A DNA stretch of 64,000 bases, from contig CAJWTV010000001.1 of assembly GCA_913047375.1 (NCBI GenBank), forward strand, positions 62,001-126,000. Direction: 5' to 3'. Positions 8,906 to 17,607 of the stretch are shown here, in pieces. Position numbers and translations under genes: made by a program. The notes beneath the pieces are model-generated. The model ran no database searches, was not told the DNA's origin, and saw nothing but the letters and a program-made list of their open reading frames with translations. Position 1 is the first letter of the stretch; each line of letters begins with the position of its first letter. This DNA comes from an uncultured Polaribacter sp. (GTDB taxonomy: Bacteria > Bacteroidota > Bacteroidia > Flavobacteriales > Flavobacteriaceae).

Positions 8906-9700
8906 ATGATAGCTATTTCAAGTACACAAAATCCTTATATAAAAAATATATTAAAACTTCAAGAAAAATCTCGTGAGCGTAAAAAACAAGGGTTATTTAT
9001 TATAGAAGGAAAACGAGAGATTTCATTAGCAATAAAAGGAAAATATAAATTTGAGGCTATTCTTTATAATAAAGATTTAATTACTGAAAATGAGATATCA
9101 CACCTTTTTGATGAAAATATAAAAAGAGTAGAAATCTCAAAGGAAGTATATCAAAAAATAGCTTACAGAGATTCTACTGAAGGTATTGTAGCTGTTGCAA
9201 AAACAAAAACATTCTCAATAGAGGATATCCATTTCAAAAATAATAAACCTGTAATACTAATAGCAGAAGCTCCAGAAAAACCAGGAAATATTGGCGCTAT
9301 GTTAAGAACAGCAGATGCAGCTAATATAGACGCAGTTTTTATAGCAGAACCTAAAACAGACTTATATAATTCAAATATTATTAGATCTAGTATTGGGTGT
9401 GTATTTACAAATCAAATAGCAACAGGAACTTCTAAAGAAATCATTTCATATTTAAAAAAGAATAAAATTAAAATTTATTCTACTACGCTGCAGAACTCTA
9501 ACGAATATCATAGAGAAGTTTATAAAGATGCAACAGCTATAGTTGTCGGAGCAGAAGCTAAAGGGTTGACAGAAATATGGAGAGAAAACTCTACACGAAA
9601 TATTAACATACCAATGCTAGGACAAATAGATTCCATGAATGTTTCTGTTGCTGCTGCTATTGTTATTTTTGAAGTAAAAAGACAACAAAAATTTATTTAA
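8906..9700 (+). CDS. TrmH/SpoU-family RNA 2'-O-methyltransferase
   Basis: The 264-residue protein has a short N-terminal substrate-binding domain (SRERKKQGLFIIEGKREI) and a C-terminal SPOUT knot domain. SPOUT motifs are visible: motif 1 EKPGNIGAMLRTADAA, motif 2 VVGAEAKGLT and motif 3 IPMLGQIDSMNVSVAAAI. The family methylates the 2'-OH of a ribose in rRNA or tRNA using SAM. The exact target nucleotide cannot be read from sequence. The stop codon is one base from the ATG of the following glucokinase gene, so the two are co-transcribed. A strong promoter abuts the start codon (leaderless mRNA likely). Confidence 0.9.
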   Translation: MIAISSTQNPYIKNILKLQEKSRERKKQGLFIIEGKREISLAIKGKYKFEAILYNKDLITENEISHLFDENIKRVEISKEVYQKIAYRDSTEGIVAVAKTKTFSIEDIHFKNNKPVILIAEAPEKPGNIGAMLRTADAANIDAVFIAEPKTDLYNSNIIRSSIGCVFTNQIATGTSKEIISYLKKNKIKIYSTTLQNSNEYHREVYKDATAIVVGAEAKGLTEIWRENSTRNINIPMLGQIDSMNVSVAAAIVIFEVKRQQKFI

Positions 9701-9701
9701 T

Positions 9702-10448
9702 ATGAAAGTTTTAGGAATAGATATAGGAGGAACAGGAATTAAAGCTGCTATTGTTAATACAAAAACAGGAGAATTACTTTCTAAACGATTAAGAATAAAT
9801 ACCCCTAGACCTCCTACACCAGATGCGATTTCTAAAGTTATAAAAGAGATGGTAACTCATTTTAATTGGAAAGGTATCGTTGGCTGTTGTTTCCCGACAA
9901 CTGTTGTCGAGGGTCAATGTAAACATAAAGGAAACCTTACCAAAGAATGGGTGGGTATAAAAATAGATGAGTTATTTAAAAAAAAATGTAATGATTTACC
10001 CTTCTATGTTAGTAACGATGCTGATTTAGCTGGTTTAGCTGAAGTTGTTTTAGGCAGTGGAAAAAAGGTTTCAGGAAAGATTTTAGTAATAACAATAGGG
10101 ACAGGTATCGGTTCTGGTATGTATTATAATGGTAAATTAATTCCTAATGTAGAATTGGGTAGAATTTATCATACAAATGGTCAAATTATAGAAAAATTCA
10201 TATCAGATTCTACTAGAAAAAGAGAGGAATTATCTATTCAAGAATGGGCAGAAAGGTTTGATGTTTTTTTAAATCATTTAAAGATAATTCATAGTCCAAA
10301 ACTTATAATTATTGGAGGAGGTATTAGTAAGAAATTTGAGGAATTTAAAAAATATTTCACTGTAGAAACTTCAGTTAAAGTAGCAAAATTTAAAAATAAT
10401 GCAGGTATAATTGGAGCTGCACTTTATGCTAAAAAAAAATATAAATGA
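9702..10448 (+). CDS. ppgK: Polyphosphate glucokinase (ROK family)
   Basis: The 248-residue ROK-fold kinase has the phosphate-1 motif GIDIGGTGIKAA at the N-terminus, the catalytic-Asp region VSNDADLAGLAE, the phosphate-2 motif ITIGTGIGSG, and LIIIGGGISKKF near the C-terminus. The size and the HTNGQIIEKF segment resemble polyphosphate-dependent glucokinases, which phosphorylate glucose using polyphosphate or ATP. The usual ROK zinc-binding CxCGxxGC motif is absent, as expected for this subgroup. It is co-transcribed with the upstream methyltransferase gene. The kinase call is firm; polyphosphate preference rests on family resemblance. Confidence 0.85.
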   Translation: MKVLGIDIGGTGIKAAIVNTKTGELLSKRLRINTPRPPTPDAISKVIKEMVTHFNWKGIVGCCFPTTVVEGQCKHKGNLTKEWVGIKIDELFKKKCNDLPFYVSNDADLAGLAEVVLGSGKKVSGKILVITIGTGIGSGMYYNGKLIPNVELGRIYHTNGQIIEKFISDSTRKREELSIQEWAERFDVFLNHLKIIHSPKLIIIGGGISKKFEEFKKYFTVETSVKVAKFKNNAGIIGAALYAKKKYK

Positions 10449-10589
10449 AATCTAAAATATTTAAAATACTCCTACCCTATTCTTAAGGTAATAAATTTTT
10501 TAATTTACCCTAAAATTTAAAAAAGGAATTGTTGTTTATTTAATTTCTTTATTATAAATTCACTAAGGATTGATATATGTCCAAATATA

Positions 10590-12806
10590 ATGAACTACAA
10601 CGTTTCTATAGAAGAGGAAAATAAGGAAATTACTAATCGTTACAAAGATTTGTTAAAGGGAACTTATGAGGTATTGTCAAAAGATGACAAGGAATTAATC
10701 CGTCATGCATTTGACGTTGCAGTTGAGGCTCATTCTGGCCAAAGAAGAAAAACAGGTGAACCATATATTTATCACCCAATTGCAGTGGCAAAAATTGTTG
10801 CTTATGAAATTGGCTTAGGTGCAACATCTATAGCAGCAGCATTATTACATGATGTCATTGAAGACACACATTATAATATTGAAGATATAGAACAATTATT
10901 TGGAGAAACAATTGCTAGAATTGTAAATGGGCTAACAAAAATTTCTCGATTAAATAAAGAACAAGACGCTTCTATTCAAGCTGAGAATTTTAGAAAGATG
11001 CTTTTAACATTAAATGATGATGTTAGAGTTATTTTGATAAAAATTGCTGACAGGCTCCATAATATGCAAACGATGGATGCGATGCCCACAAATAAACAAA
11101 TAAAGATTTCATCAGAAACATTATACATTTACGCTCCTTTAGCACATAGATTAGGTTTATACAATATTAAAACAGAATTAGAAGATTTAGGTTTAAAATA
11201 TACTGAGCCAAATGTTTATAATGATATCAGAAATAAAATATTGGAGAGTAAAGAAGAACAACAAAATTATATTAACACTTTTTCAGATACAATTGGAAAA
11301 GGATTAGATAAAGAGAATTTTAAATATAATATTAGAGGACGTTTTAAATCTATTTTCTCCATTCGTATGAAAATGAGAAAACAAAATGTGACTTTTGAAG
11401 AAGTGTACGATAAATTTGCTATTAGAATTATATTTGAACCTAATACAAAAGATGAGAAATTTGAAGCTTGGAAAATTTATTCTATTGTAACAGATTACTT
11501 TAAACCTAATCCGTCACGGCTAAGAGATTGGATCTCACAACCTAAATCTACTGGTTACGAAGCTCTTCATATTACTGTTATTGGTCCAGACGCAAAATGG
11601 GTAGAAGTTCAAGTTCGTTCCAAAAGAATGGATGAAATTGCAGAAAAAGGATATGCGGCACATTTTAAATACAAACAAGAAAAAATTAATGAAAACGGTT
11701 TAGAAGGTTGGCTAAATAAATTAAAAGAAACATTAGAAAATCAAAGCTTAAATGCCGTTGATTTTGTGGAAGACTTTAAATTAAACCTGTATGCTAAAGA
11801 AATTTATGTTTTCACACCAAAGGGTGATATAAAATCTTTACCAAAAGGTGCTTGTGCATTAGATTTTGCTTTTTCCATTCATACAGATGTTGGGTTAAAA
11901 TGTAGAGGAGCTAAAGTTAATGGAAAGTTAGTTCCTTTAAGTTATGAATTAAATAGTGGAGATCAGATAGAAATAATTACAACAGCTAATAATAAACCGA
12001 ATTCTAGATGGTTGGATTTTGTGATAACAGCAAGAGCTCGAACAAAAATAAAAATTGCTCTTAAAGAAGAAGAGAAAAAAATTGCAGAGGAAGGTAAAAC
12101 TATATTAAATAGAAAGTTACGTCATTTAAAAATCACAATTAATGACAAAATAATAAATGAATTGGTATCCTATTTTAAACTAAGAACAAGTCTAGATCTT
12201 TTCTTCAGAATTGGAAGTGGAGCTATAGATAATAGCCAGCTAAAAAGTTTTGTTTTACAAAGGAATACATCAATTATCAACTTTTTGAAAAATAAACTTA
12301 GAAGACTACCCTCAAAAGAATTTATAGAGAAAGAAGAAGTTACTTATAAATATGATGCATTAGTATTCGGTTCAGATGAAGAAAAGTTAGAATATAAAAT
12401 TTCTAAATGTTGTAATCCTATTCCTGGGGACAGTGTTTTTGGATTTATTACGATAAATGAAGGTATAAAAGTTCACAAGAATAATTGCCCAAATTCTATT
12501 TCTTTACAATCAAATTATGCTTACAGGATTATTAAATCTAAATGGATAGATTCTACTAAACAGGATTTTAAAGTAATTTTACAAATAAATGGTATTGATA
12601 ATTCTGGAATAGTAAATAATTTAACTAGAATAATATCAAACAACATAGGTGTTTTTATTCATAGCATTAATATTGCTGGAAATGAAGGAGTTTTTGAAGG
12701 AAAAATATCTATTAGTGTTAACAATGTAGCACAACTTAAAAAGCTCATTATCAGCATTAAAAAGATAGAAGGTGTCAAAAAAGTAGATCGTGTTAATACT
12801 TTGTAG
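10590..12806 (+). CDS. Bifunctional (p)ppGpp synthetase/hydrolase (RelA/SpoT, Rel)
   Basis: The 738-residue long RSH protein has, in order: an HD hydrolase domain (HPIAVAKIV about residue 62 and LLHDVIEDT about 86, both His/Asp sites intact); a synthetase domain (GRFKSIFSIRMKMRKQ about 250, then EVQVRSKRMDEIAEKGYAAH); a TGS domain (EIYVFTPKGDIKSLPKGA about 404); a zinc-finger/RIS segment with KCCNPIPGD; and a C-terminal ACT domain. Both catalytic halves look functional. It makes and degrades the stringent-response alarmone at the ribosome. In-frame ATG at 10590 gives a normal N-terminus; an ATG at 10577 is out of frame. It is followed by the Fur-family gene. Confidence 0.95.
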   Translation: MNYNVSIEEENKEITNRYKDLLKGTYEVLSKDDKELIRHAFDVAVEAHSGQRRKTGEPYIYHPIAVAKIVAYEIGLGATSIAAALLHDVIEDTHYNIEDIEQLFGETIARIVNGLTKISRLNKEQDASIQAENFRKMLLTLNDDVRVILIKIADRLHNMQTMDAMPTNKQIKISSETLYIYAPLAHRLGLYNIKTELEDLGLKYTEPNVYNDIRNKILESKEEQQNYINTFSDTIGKGLDKENFKYNIRGRFKSIFSIRMKMRKQNVTFEEVYDKFAIRIIFEPNTKDEKFEAWKIYSIVTDYFKPNPSRLRDWISQPKSTGYEALHITVIGPDAKWVEVQVRSKRMDEIAEKGYAAHFKYKQEKINENGLEGWLNKLKETLENQSLNAVDFVEDFKLNLYAKEIYVFTPKGDIKSLPKGACALDFAFSIHTDVGLKCRGAKVNGKLVPLSYELNSGDQIEIITTANNKPNSRWLDFVITARARTKIKIALKEEEKKIAEEGKTILNRKLRHLKITINDKIINELVSYFKLRTSLDLFFRIGSGAIDNSQLKSFVLQRNTSIINFLKNKLRRLPSKEFIEKEEVTYKYDALVFGSDEEKLEYKISKCCNPIPGDSVFGFITINEGIKVHKNNCPNSISLQSNYAYRIIKSKWIDSTKQDFKVILQINGIDNSGIVNNLTRIISNNIGVFIHSINIAGNEGVFEGKISISVNNVAQLKKLIISIKKIEGVKKVDRVNTL

Positions 12807-12848
12807 ATATCATTTATTTAAAAACATTAATTAATTCATAATTTACTG

Positions 12849-12856
12849 TAAATTTG
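12849..12856 (+). promoter_or_regulatory. -7 promoter box before the Fur-family gene
   Basis: TAAATTTG is a perfect TAnnTTTG match 19 bases ahead of the ATG at 12876. No -33 TTTG is evident. Confidence 0.4.
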
Positions 12857-12875
12857 TTTTAGAAAATTTTGATAG

Positions 12876-13319
12876 ATGAATAATTCTGAAAATAATCAGG
12901 AAGTAGTGAAAAAAGTGTTTACGTCTTTTTTAGAAGATAATAAGCATAGAAAAACTCCTGAACGTTTTGCTATTCTTCAAGAAATTTATGCTGTAGATGA
13001 TCATTTTGATATAGAATCTTTATACATCAAAATGAAAAATAAAAACTACCGTGTAAGTAGAGCTACTTTATACAATACAATAGATTTACTATTAGATTGT
13101 GGGTTGGTTAGAAAACACCAATTTGATGGACAATCTATGGCTAGATACGAGAAAAGCTATTTTGACAAGAATCATGACCACTTAATTTTTACAGATTCTG
13201 GTGAAGTAAAAGAATTTTGTGATCCAAGAATACAGGTTATAAAAAAAACTATAGAAGAGGTTTTTAATGTAGATATACATAATCACTCACTTTACTTCTA
13301 TGGAACAAAGAAAAAATAA
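12876..13319 (+). CDS. Fur-family transcriptional regulator lacking CxxC zinc motifs
   Basis: The 147-residue protein has a winged-helix DNA-binding domain ([14 protein letters not shown], then [22 protein letters not shown]) and a dimerisation domain with NHDHLIF. These are typical of Fur/PerR. Cysteines are few: the site that reads ICTxCG in most homologues is IFTDSG here, and the C-terminus ends [11 protein letters not shown] without a CxxC. The structural zinc site is therefore absent or different. The metal sensed cannot be deduced. It lies 33 bases upstream of purA and is probably co-transcribed with it. Confidence 0.88.
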   Translation: MNNSENNQEVVKKVFTSFLEDNKHRKTPERFAILQEIYAVDDHFDIESLYIKMKNKNYRVSRATLYNTIDLLLDCGLVRKHQFDGQSMARYEKSYFDKNHDHLIFTDSGEVKEFCDPRIQVIKKTIEEVFNVDIHNHSLYFYGTKKK

Positions 13320-13352
13320 AAAAACACTACAAACACATTAATTAAACTAAAA

Positions 13353-14624
13353 ATGGCAGTAGATTTATTACTCGGGTTACAATGGGGAGATGAAGGAAAA
13401 GGTAAAATTGTAGACGTTTTAACCTCAAAGTATGATATAATCGCACGTTTTCAAGGAGGTCCTAATGCTGGACATACACTGATTTTTGATGGTAGAAAAC
13501 ATGTGTTACATACAATACCTTCTGGTATATTCCATAAAACTGCATTGAATGTAGTAGGAAATGGTGTTGTAATAGATCCCGTTATTTTTAAAAAAGAATT
13601 AGAAAACTTAGATGAGCATGATATTGATTATACATCTAAGTTATTAATTTCTAGAAAAGCACATTTAATATTACCTACACATAGATTATTAGACGCTGCA
13701 TCTGAAACATCTAAAGGGAAAGCAAAAATTGGTTCAACTCTAAAAGGGATAGGCCCAACTTATATGGACAAAACCGGTAGAAACGGTATGCGAGTGGGAG
13801 ATTTAGAGTTAGATAATTGGAAAGAAAAGTATCATGCTTTGACTGCAAAGCACCTAGGATTGTTAGATTATTTTAATATTCAAATTGATTATGATTTAGA
13901 TGAATTAGAGGCTGAATTTGACAAAGGAATTGATAAATTAAAAACATTACAATTTATTGACAGTGAAGAATTTTTAAATCAAGCAATAAAGGATAAAAAA
14001 ACAATTTTAGCAGAAGGAGCACAAGGATCATTGTTGGATATCGATTTTGGAACATATCCTTTTGTAACTTCTTCAAATACAACTGCTGCTGGAGCTTGTA
14101 CTGGATTGGGTGTTGCTCCTAATAGAATTGGAGAAGTTTTTGGTATTTTTAAAGCATATACAACAAGAGTTGGTTCTGGACCATTTCCTACAGAGTTATT
14201 TGACAAAGATGGTGAAACTATGGCAAGAATAGGCCACGAATTTGGAGCAACAACAGGAAGGCCCAGAAGATGTGGGTGGTTAGATTTAGTTGCTTTAAAA
14301 TACGCTGTAGACGTTAATGGAGTAACTCAGTTAATGATGATGAAAGGAGATGTACTTTCTGGTTTTAAATCTTTAAAAATTTGTACATCCTATAATTACA
14401 AAGGAAAAAAAATATCTCATTTACCTTACAATATAGAACCAAAAAATGTATCTGTAAACTATTTAGAGTTTAAGGGTTGGGATGAGGATTTAACAAAAAT
14501 GACATCTGCTGATCTATTACCTAAAAATTTATTAGATTATGTTGCTTTTATTGAAAAAGAAACAGGTGTTCCAGTTAAAATAGTTTCTGTCGGACCAGAT
14601 AGAAAACAAACTATTGTAAGATAG
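13353..14624 (+). CDS. purA: Adenylosuccinate synthetase PurA
   Basis: The 423-residue protein begins with the P-loop-like GLQWGDEGKGKIVD and has GGPNAGHT, STLKGIGPTYMDK, GAQGSLLDIDFGTYPFVTSS and GRPRRCGWLD. All are conserved and catalytic or substrate-binding in the family. It joins IMP and aspartate with GTP to give adenylosuccinate, in AMP synthesis. Length is normal. It sits between the Fur-family regulator and the OstA-like gene, a grouping I associate with Flavobacteriaceae. Confidence 0.96.
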   Translation: MAVDLLLGLQWGDEGKGKIVDVLTSKYDIIARFQGGPNAGHTLIFDGRKHVLHTIPSGIFHKTALNVVGNGVVIDPVIFKKELENLDEHDIDYTSKLLISRKAHLILPTHRLLDAASETSKGKAKIGSTLKGIGPTYMDKTGRNGMRVGDLELDNWKEKYHALTAKHLGLLDYFNIQIDYDLDELEAEFDKGIDKLKTLQFIDSEEFLNQAIKDKKTILAEGAQGSLLDIDFGTYPFVTSSNTTAAGACTGLGVAPNRIGEVFGIFKAYTTRVGSGPFPTELFDKDGETMARIGHEFGATTGRPRRCGWLDLVALKYAVDVNGVTQLMMMKGDVLSGFKSLKICTSYNYKGKKISHLPYNIEPKNVSVNYLEFKGWDEDLTKMTSADLLPKNLLDYVAFIEKETGVPVKIVSVGPDRKQTIVR

Positions 14625-14688
14625 ATTTATCTAAATATTAAGACAATTGAGATATTCTTTTCTTTATTTTTGTGTAAAACATAAAATT

Positions 14689-16326
14689 TTGAAAAGGATA
14701 TTTTTTTTATTTTTAATTCTAATACCTCTATTTGCAAATACGCAAATAAAAAAAATTATTTATAGTGCCAAAATTCAAGACACAAATGAAGAAAAATATC
14801 CTGGCGCAACCCTTTTAATTGGTAATGTTATAATGAATCATGAGGGTGCTATTCTAACATGTCAGCAAGCTCTTTATTATAAAAAAGAAAATTTCTTTAA
14901 AGCTATTGGAAATGTGCTTTTAAAACAAGGTGATACAATTACACAAACTAGTGATTACGTTGATTATGATGGTAATCTAAAACAAGCTTTGTCATGGGGT
15001 AATGTTGTTTTAAAAGATCCGACAATGATTTTAACTTCTGACACGCTACAATTTGATCGTTTAAACCAAAAATTATATTACAAAAGTTATGCAACAATTA
15101 AAGATCAAACTAATACACTAAGAAGTAAATACGGAAACTATTATTTAGAGAATAAAAAGTTTACGGCAACTACGCAAGTAAATGTATTAAATCCGGAACA
15201 TAATTTACAATCAACTAATTTAGATTATTATACAGATACAGGATTAACATATTTTTACGGTGCTACTACAATAACAAATTCAAAGAATAAAAATAGAATT
15301 TATAGTGAAAAAGGATTTTATAACACAAAAACTGATATCTCTCATTTCGTTAAAAATGCAAAACTATTTTTAAAAGAAAGAACTATTCAAGGCGATAGCT
15401 TATACTATGATAAGAATAGAGGTTTTGCATCTGCTACAAATAATATAATAGTAAAGGATACCGTAGAGAATTTTTTGACTAAAGGTAATTATGCCGAATT
15501 ATTTGAATTAAAAGATTCTCTATTTATAATAAAAAAAGCAGTAGCAATAACAATAATTGACAAAGACTCTATGTTTGTTCATGGTGATACATTGTTAGTT
15601 ACCGGAAAACCTGATAGAAGAATAATCCGGATATTTAATAATGTTAAAATATTTAAGTCTGATCTTCAGGGTAAATGTGATTCAATTCATACGAATCAAT
15701 CAACGGGACTTACTAGGATGTTTAAAACTCCTGTTTTATGGGCAGATGAGAATCAAATCACAGGGGATACAATTCATTTATTATCTAATATTGAAACTGA
15801 AAAATTAGATTCATTAAAGGTTTTAAATAATTCATTCATTAATTCTAAAGACTCTTTATCTGTTGATAACTTCAATCAGATAAAAGGAAGAAATATCTAC
15901 GGAAAATTTAAAGATAATAGTATTAAAACCCTATTAGTGAAAGGGAATGCGGAATCATTATATTATAATAGAAACGAGAAAAATGTTTTAGAATCTATAA
16001 CGAAAGAAATATCTAGTAATATAGAATTTACTCTTACTAAAGGAGCGATTGAGTCCATAAAATATTTAAAAACTACCGAGGGAAAAACCTATCCAGTATC
16101 TCAACTTCCAGAAGAGGTGAGAAAATTAAAGGGTTTTATTTGGCGTGAAAATGAACAGCCAAAGAGGATGATTGATATTTTTTCAAAAATGAATGTTAAA
16201 AAGAGTAATATAAAATCTAAAAAAATAATTGAACCAATAAAGTCTTTCAATACCAATAATTTACATCCAATTAAAGGAATGGTTAAGGTTAAGGAAAAAG
16301 TAAATTCTGGTTTAATAAAAAAATAA
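14689..16326 (+). CDS. OstA/LptA-like outer-membrane biogenesis protein
   Basis: The 545-residue protein contains repeated beta-jellyroll (OstA/LptA) units: repeats of the type SAKIQDTNEEKYPGATLLIG, NVVLKDPTMILTSDTLQFD and NTLRSKYGNYYLENKKFTAT. The fold forms a periplasmic bridge for lipopolysaccharide transport. No ATG exists at the start of the frame. An upstream TTG (14647) would add 14 residues. The TTG at 14689 gives MKRIFFLFLILIPLFANTQ, a good signal peptide, and was preferred. The stop codon overlaps the start of the next gene (TAATG), so the two are translationally coupled. A role in LPS export is inferred from family. Confidence 0.8.
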   Translation: MKRIFFLFLILIPLFANTQIKKIIYSAKIQDTNEEKYPGATLLIGNVIMNHEGAILTCQQALYYKKENFFKAIGNVLLKQGDTITQTSDYVDYDGNLKQALSWGNVVLKDPTMILTSDTLQFDRLNQKLYYKSYATIKDQTNTLRSKYGNYYLENKKFTATTQVNVLNPEHNLQSTNLDYYTDTGLTYFYGATTITNSKNKNRIYSEKGFYNTKTDISHFVKNAKLFLKERTIQGDSLYYDKNRGFASATNNIIVKDTVENFLTKGNYAELFELKDSLFIIKKAVAITIIDKDSMFVHGDTLLVTGKPDRRIIRIFNNVKIFKSDLQGKCDSIHTNQSTGLTRMFKTPVLWADENQITGDTIHLLSNIETEKLDSLKVLNNSFINSKDSLSVDNFNQIKGRNIYGKFKDNSIKTLLVKGNAESLYYNRNEKNVLESITKEISSNIEFTLTKGAIESIKYLKTTEGKTYPVSQLPEEVRKLKGFIWRENEQPKRMIDIFSKMNVKKSNIKSKKIIEPIKSFNTNNLHPIKGMVKVKEKVNSGLIKK

Positions 16327-17504
16327 TGAAAACTAATTTCTTTAAATATCAGGCACAAACTTCCCCTAACCCACTTGCTTTAGAAATATCTCATGCAAAG
16401 GGATCTTACATCTTTGACAGTAAAGGAAAAAAATATCTAGATTTTGTTGCTGGAGTTTCTGCAAATAGTTTGGGGCATAATCATCCAAAAGTATCACAAG
16501 CAATAAAAAATCAATTAGATAAGCATGCACATGTGATGGTTTATGGAGAGTTTATTCAAAAGGCACAAGTAGAATTATGTAAAGCTTTATCAGAATCATT
16601 TCCAAATAAAAAAATGGTAGTCTATCTAACAAATTCAGGAACAGAAGCTACTGAAGGCGCTTTAAAATTAGCTAAAAAAGTTACTGGAAGATCAGAAATT
16701 ATATCTGCAAAGAATTCATACCATGGAAATACTCAAGGTGCTATGAGTGTATCAGGTTCAGAACACCAGAATCAAGCTTTTAGACCACTGGTTCCCGGTG
16801 CAAAATTTATTCGGTTTAATGATGAATCAGATATAGATAAAATTACTCATAAAACTGCTGCAGTAATATTAGAAACTATACAGGGAGGTGCAGGATTTAT
16901 TATTCCAGAAAATGATTTTCTAAATAAAGTAAAACAAAAATGTGATTCTGTTTGTGCATTATTAATTTTAGATGAAATACAAACGGGTATTGGAAGAACG
17001 GGGAAGTTTTGGGGATTTGAAAATTATAATGTAATACCTGATATTGTAATTTCTGGAAAGGGTCTAGGTGGAGGAATGCCAATTGGTGCTTTTATCGCTC
17101 AAAAACATCTAATGGATTTATTAAAAGAACACCCCACCCTAGGACACATAACTACATTTGGTGGTCATCCAGTAATTGCTTCAGCCGCAGTAGCCACCGT
17201 AAATACAATTAAGAATTCATCATTAATTGAAGATACATTAGATAAAGAACAATTAATTCGTAAAATCCTAAAGCATCCGATGATTAAAGAGATTAGAGGA
17301 AAGGGATTGATGTTGGCAGCTATAGTAGAAACTCCAGAAATAGCTGCACAAATTATTCATCGATGTTTAGAAAAAGGATTGATTCTGTTTTTCTTACTTT
17401 TTGAAGGAAAGGCAATTAGAATTTCACCACCACTAACTATTTCAAAAAAAGAGATTATAAAAGGTTGTAAAATTTTAACTGATGTTATTGAAGAGCTTAC
17501 ATAA
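16326..17504 (+). CDS. Class III (acetylornithine/4-aminobutyrate-type) aminotransferase
   Basis: The 392-residue PLP-dependent aminotransferase has GSYIFDSKGKKYLDFVAGVS at the N-terminus, TNSGTEATEGALKLAKK, the PLP-binding LILDEIQTGIGRTG, and the Schiff-base lysine in DIVISGKGLGGGMP. The family includes acetylornithine, ornithine and GABA aminotransferases; the substrate cannot be decided from sequence. It overlaps the end of the OstA-like gene by one base and ends the plus-strand run before the convergent acnB. Confidence 0.88.
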   Translation: MKTNFFKYQAQTSPNPLALEISHAKGSYIFDSKGKKYLDFVAGVSANSLGHNHPKVSQAIKNQLDKHAHVMVYGEFIQKAQVELCKALSESFPNKKMVVYLTNSGTEATEGALKLAKKVTGRSEIISAKNSYHGNTQGAMSVSGSEHQNQAFRPLVPGAKFIRFNDESDIDKITHKTAAVILETIQGGAGFIIPENDFLNKVKQKCDSVCALLILDEIQTGIGRTGKFWGFENYNVIPDIVISGKGLGGGMPIGAFIAQKHLMDLLKEHPTLGHITTFGGHPVIASAAVATVNTIKNSSLIEDTLDKEQLIRKILKHPMIKEIRGKGLMLAAIVETPEIAAQIIHRCLEKGLILFFLLFEGKAIRISPPLTISKKEIIKGCKILTDVIEELT

Positions 17505-17548
17505 ATAGACAAGGTTAGATTGTGTAAAAAAATACTATATCTCTAGAA

Positions 17549-17584
17549 ACAAAAAAGCCCAAGTATAAAAACTTGAGCTTTTAA
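17549..17584 (-). terminator. Terminator after acnB
   Basis: A 10-bp stem pairs 17555-17564 with 17571-17580, with one G-U pair in the minus-strand RNA, and is followed by a T run on the minus strand. It lies 23 bases past the acnB stop and may also serve the convergent aminotransferase gene. Confidence 0.75.
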
Positions 17585-17607
17585 TTCAATAAAATAATTT
17601 GCTTTAT

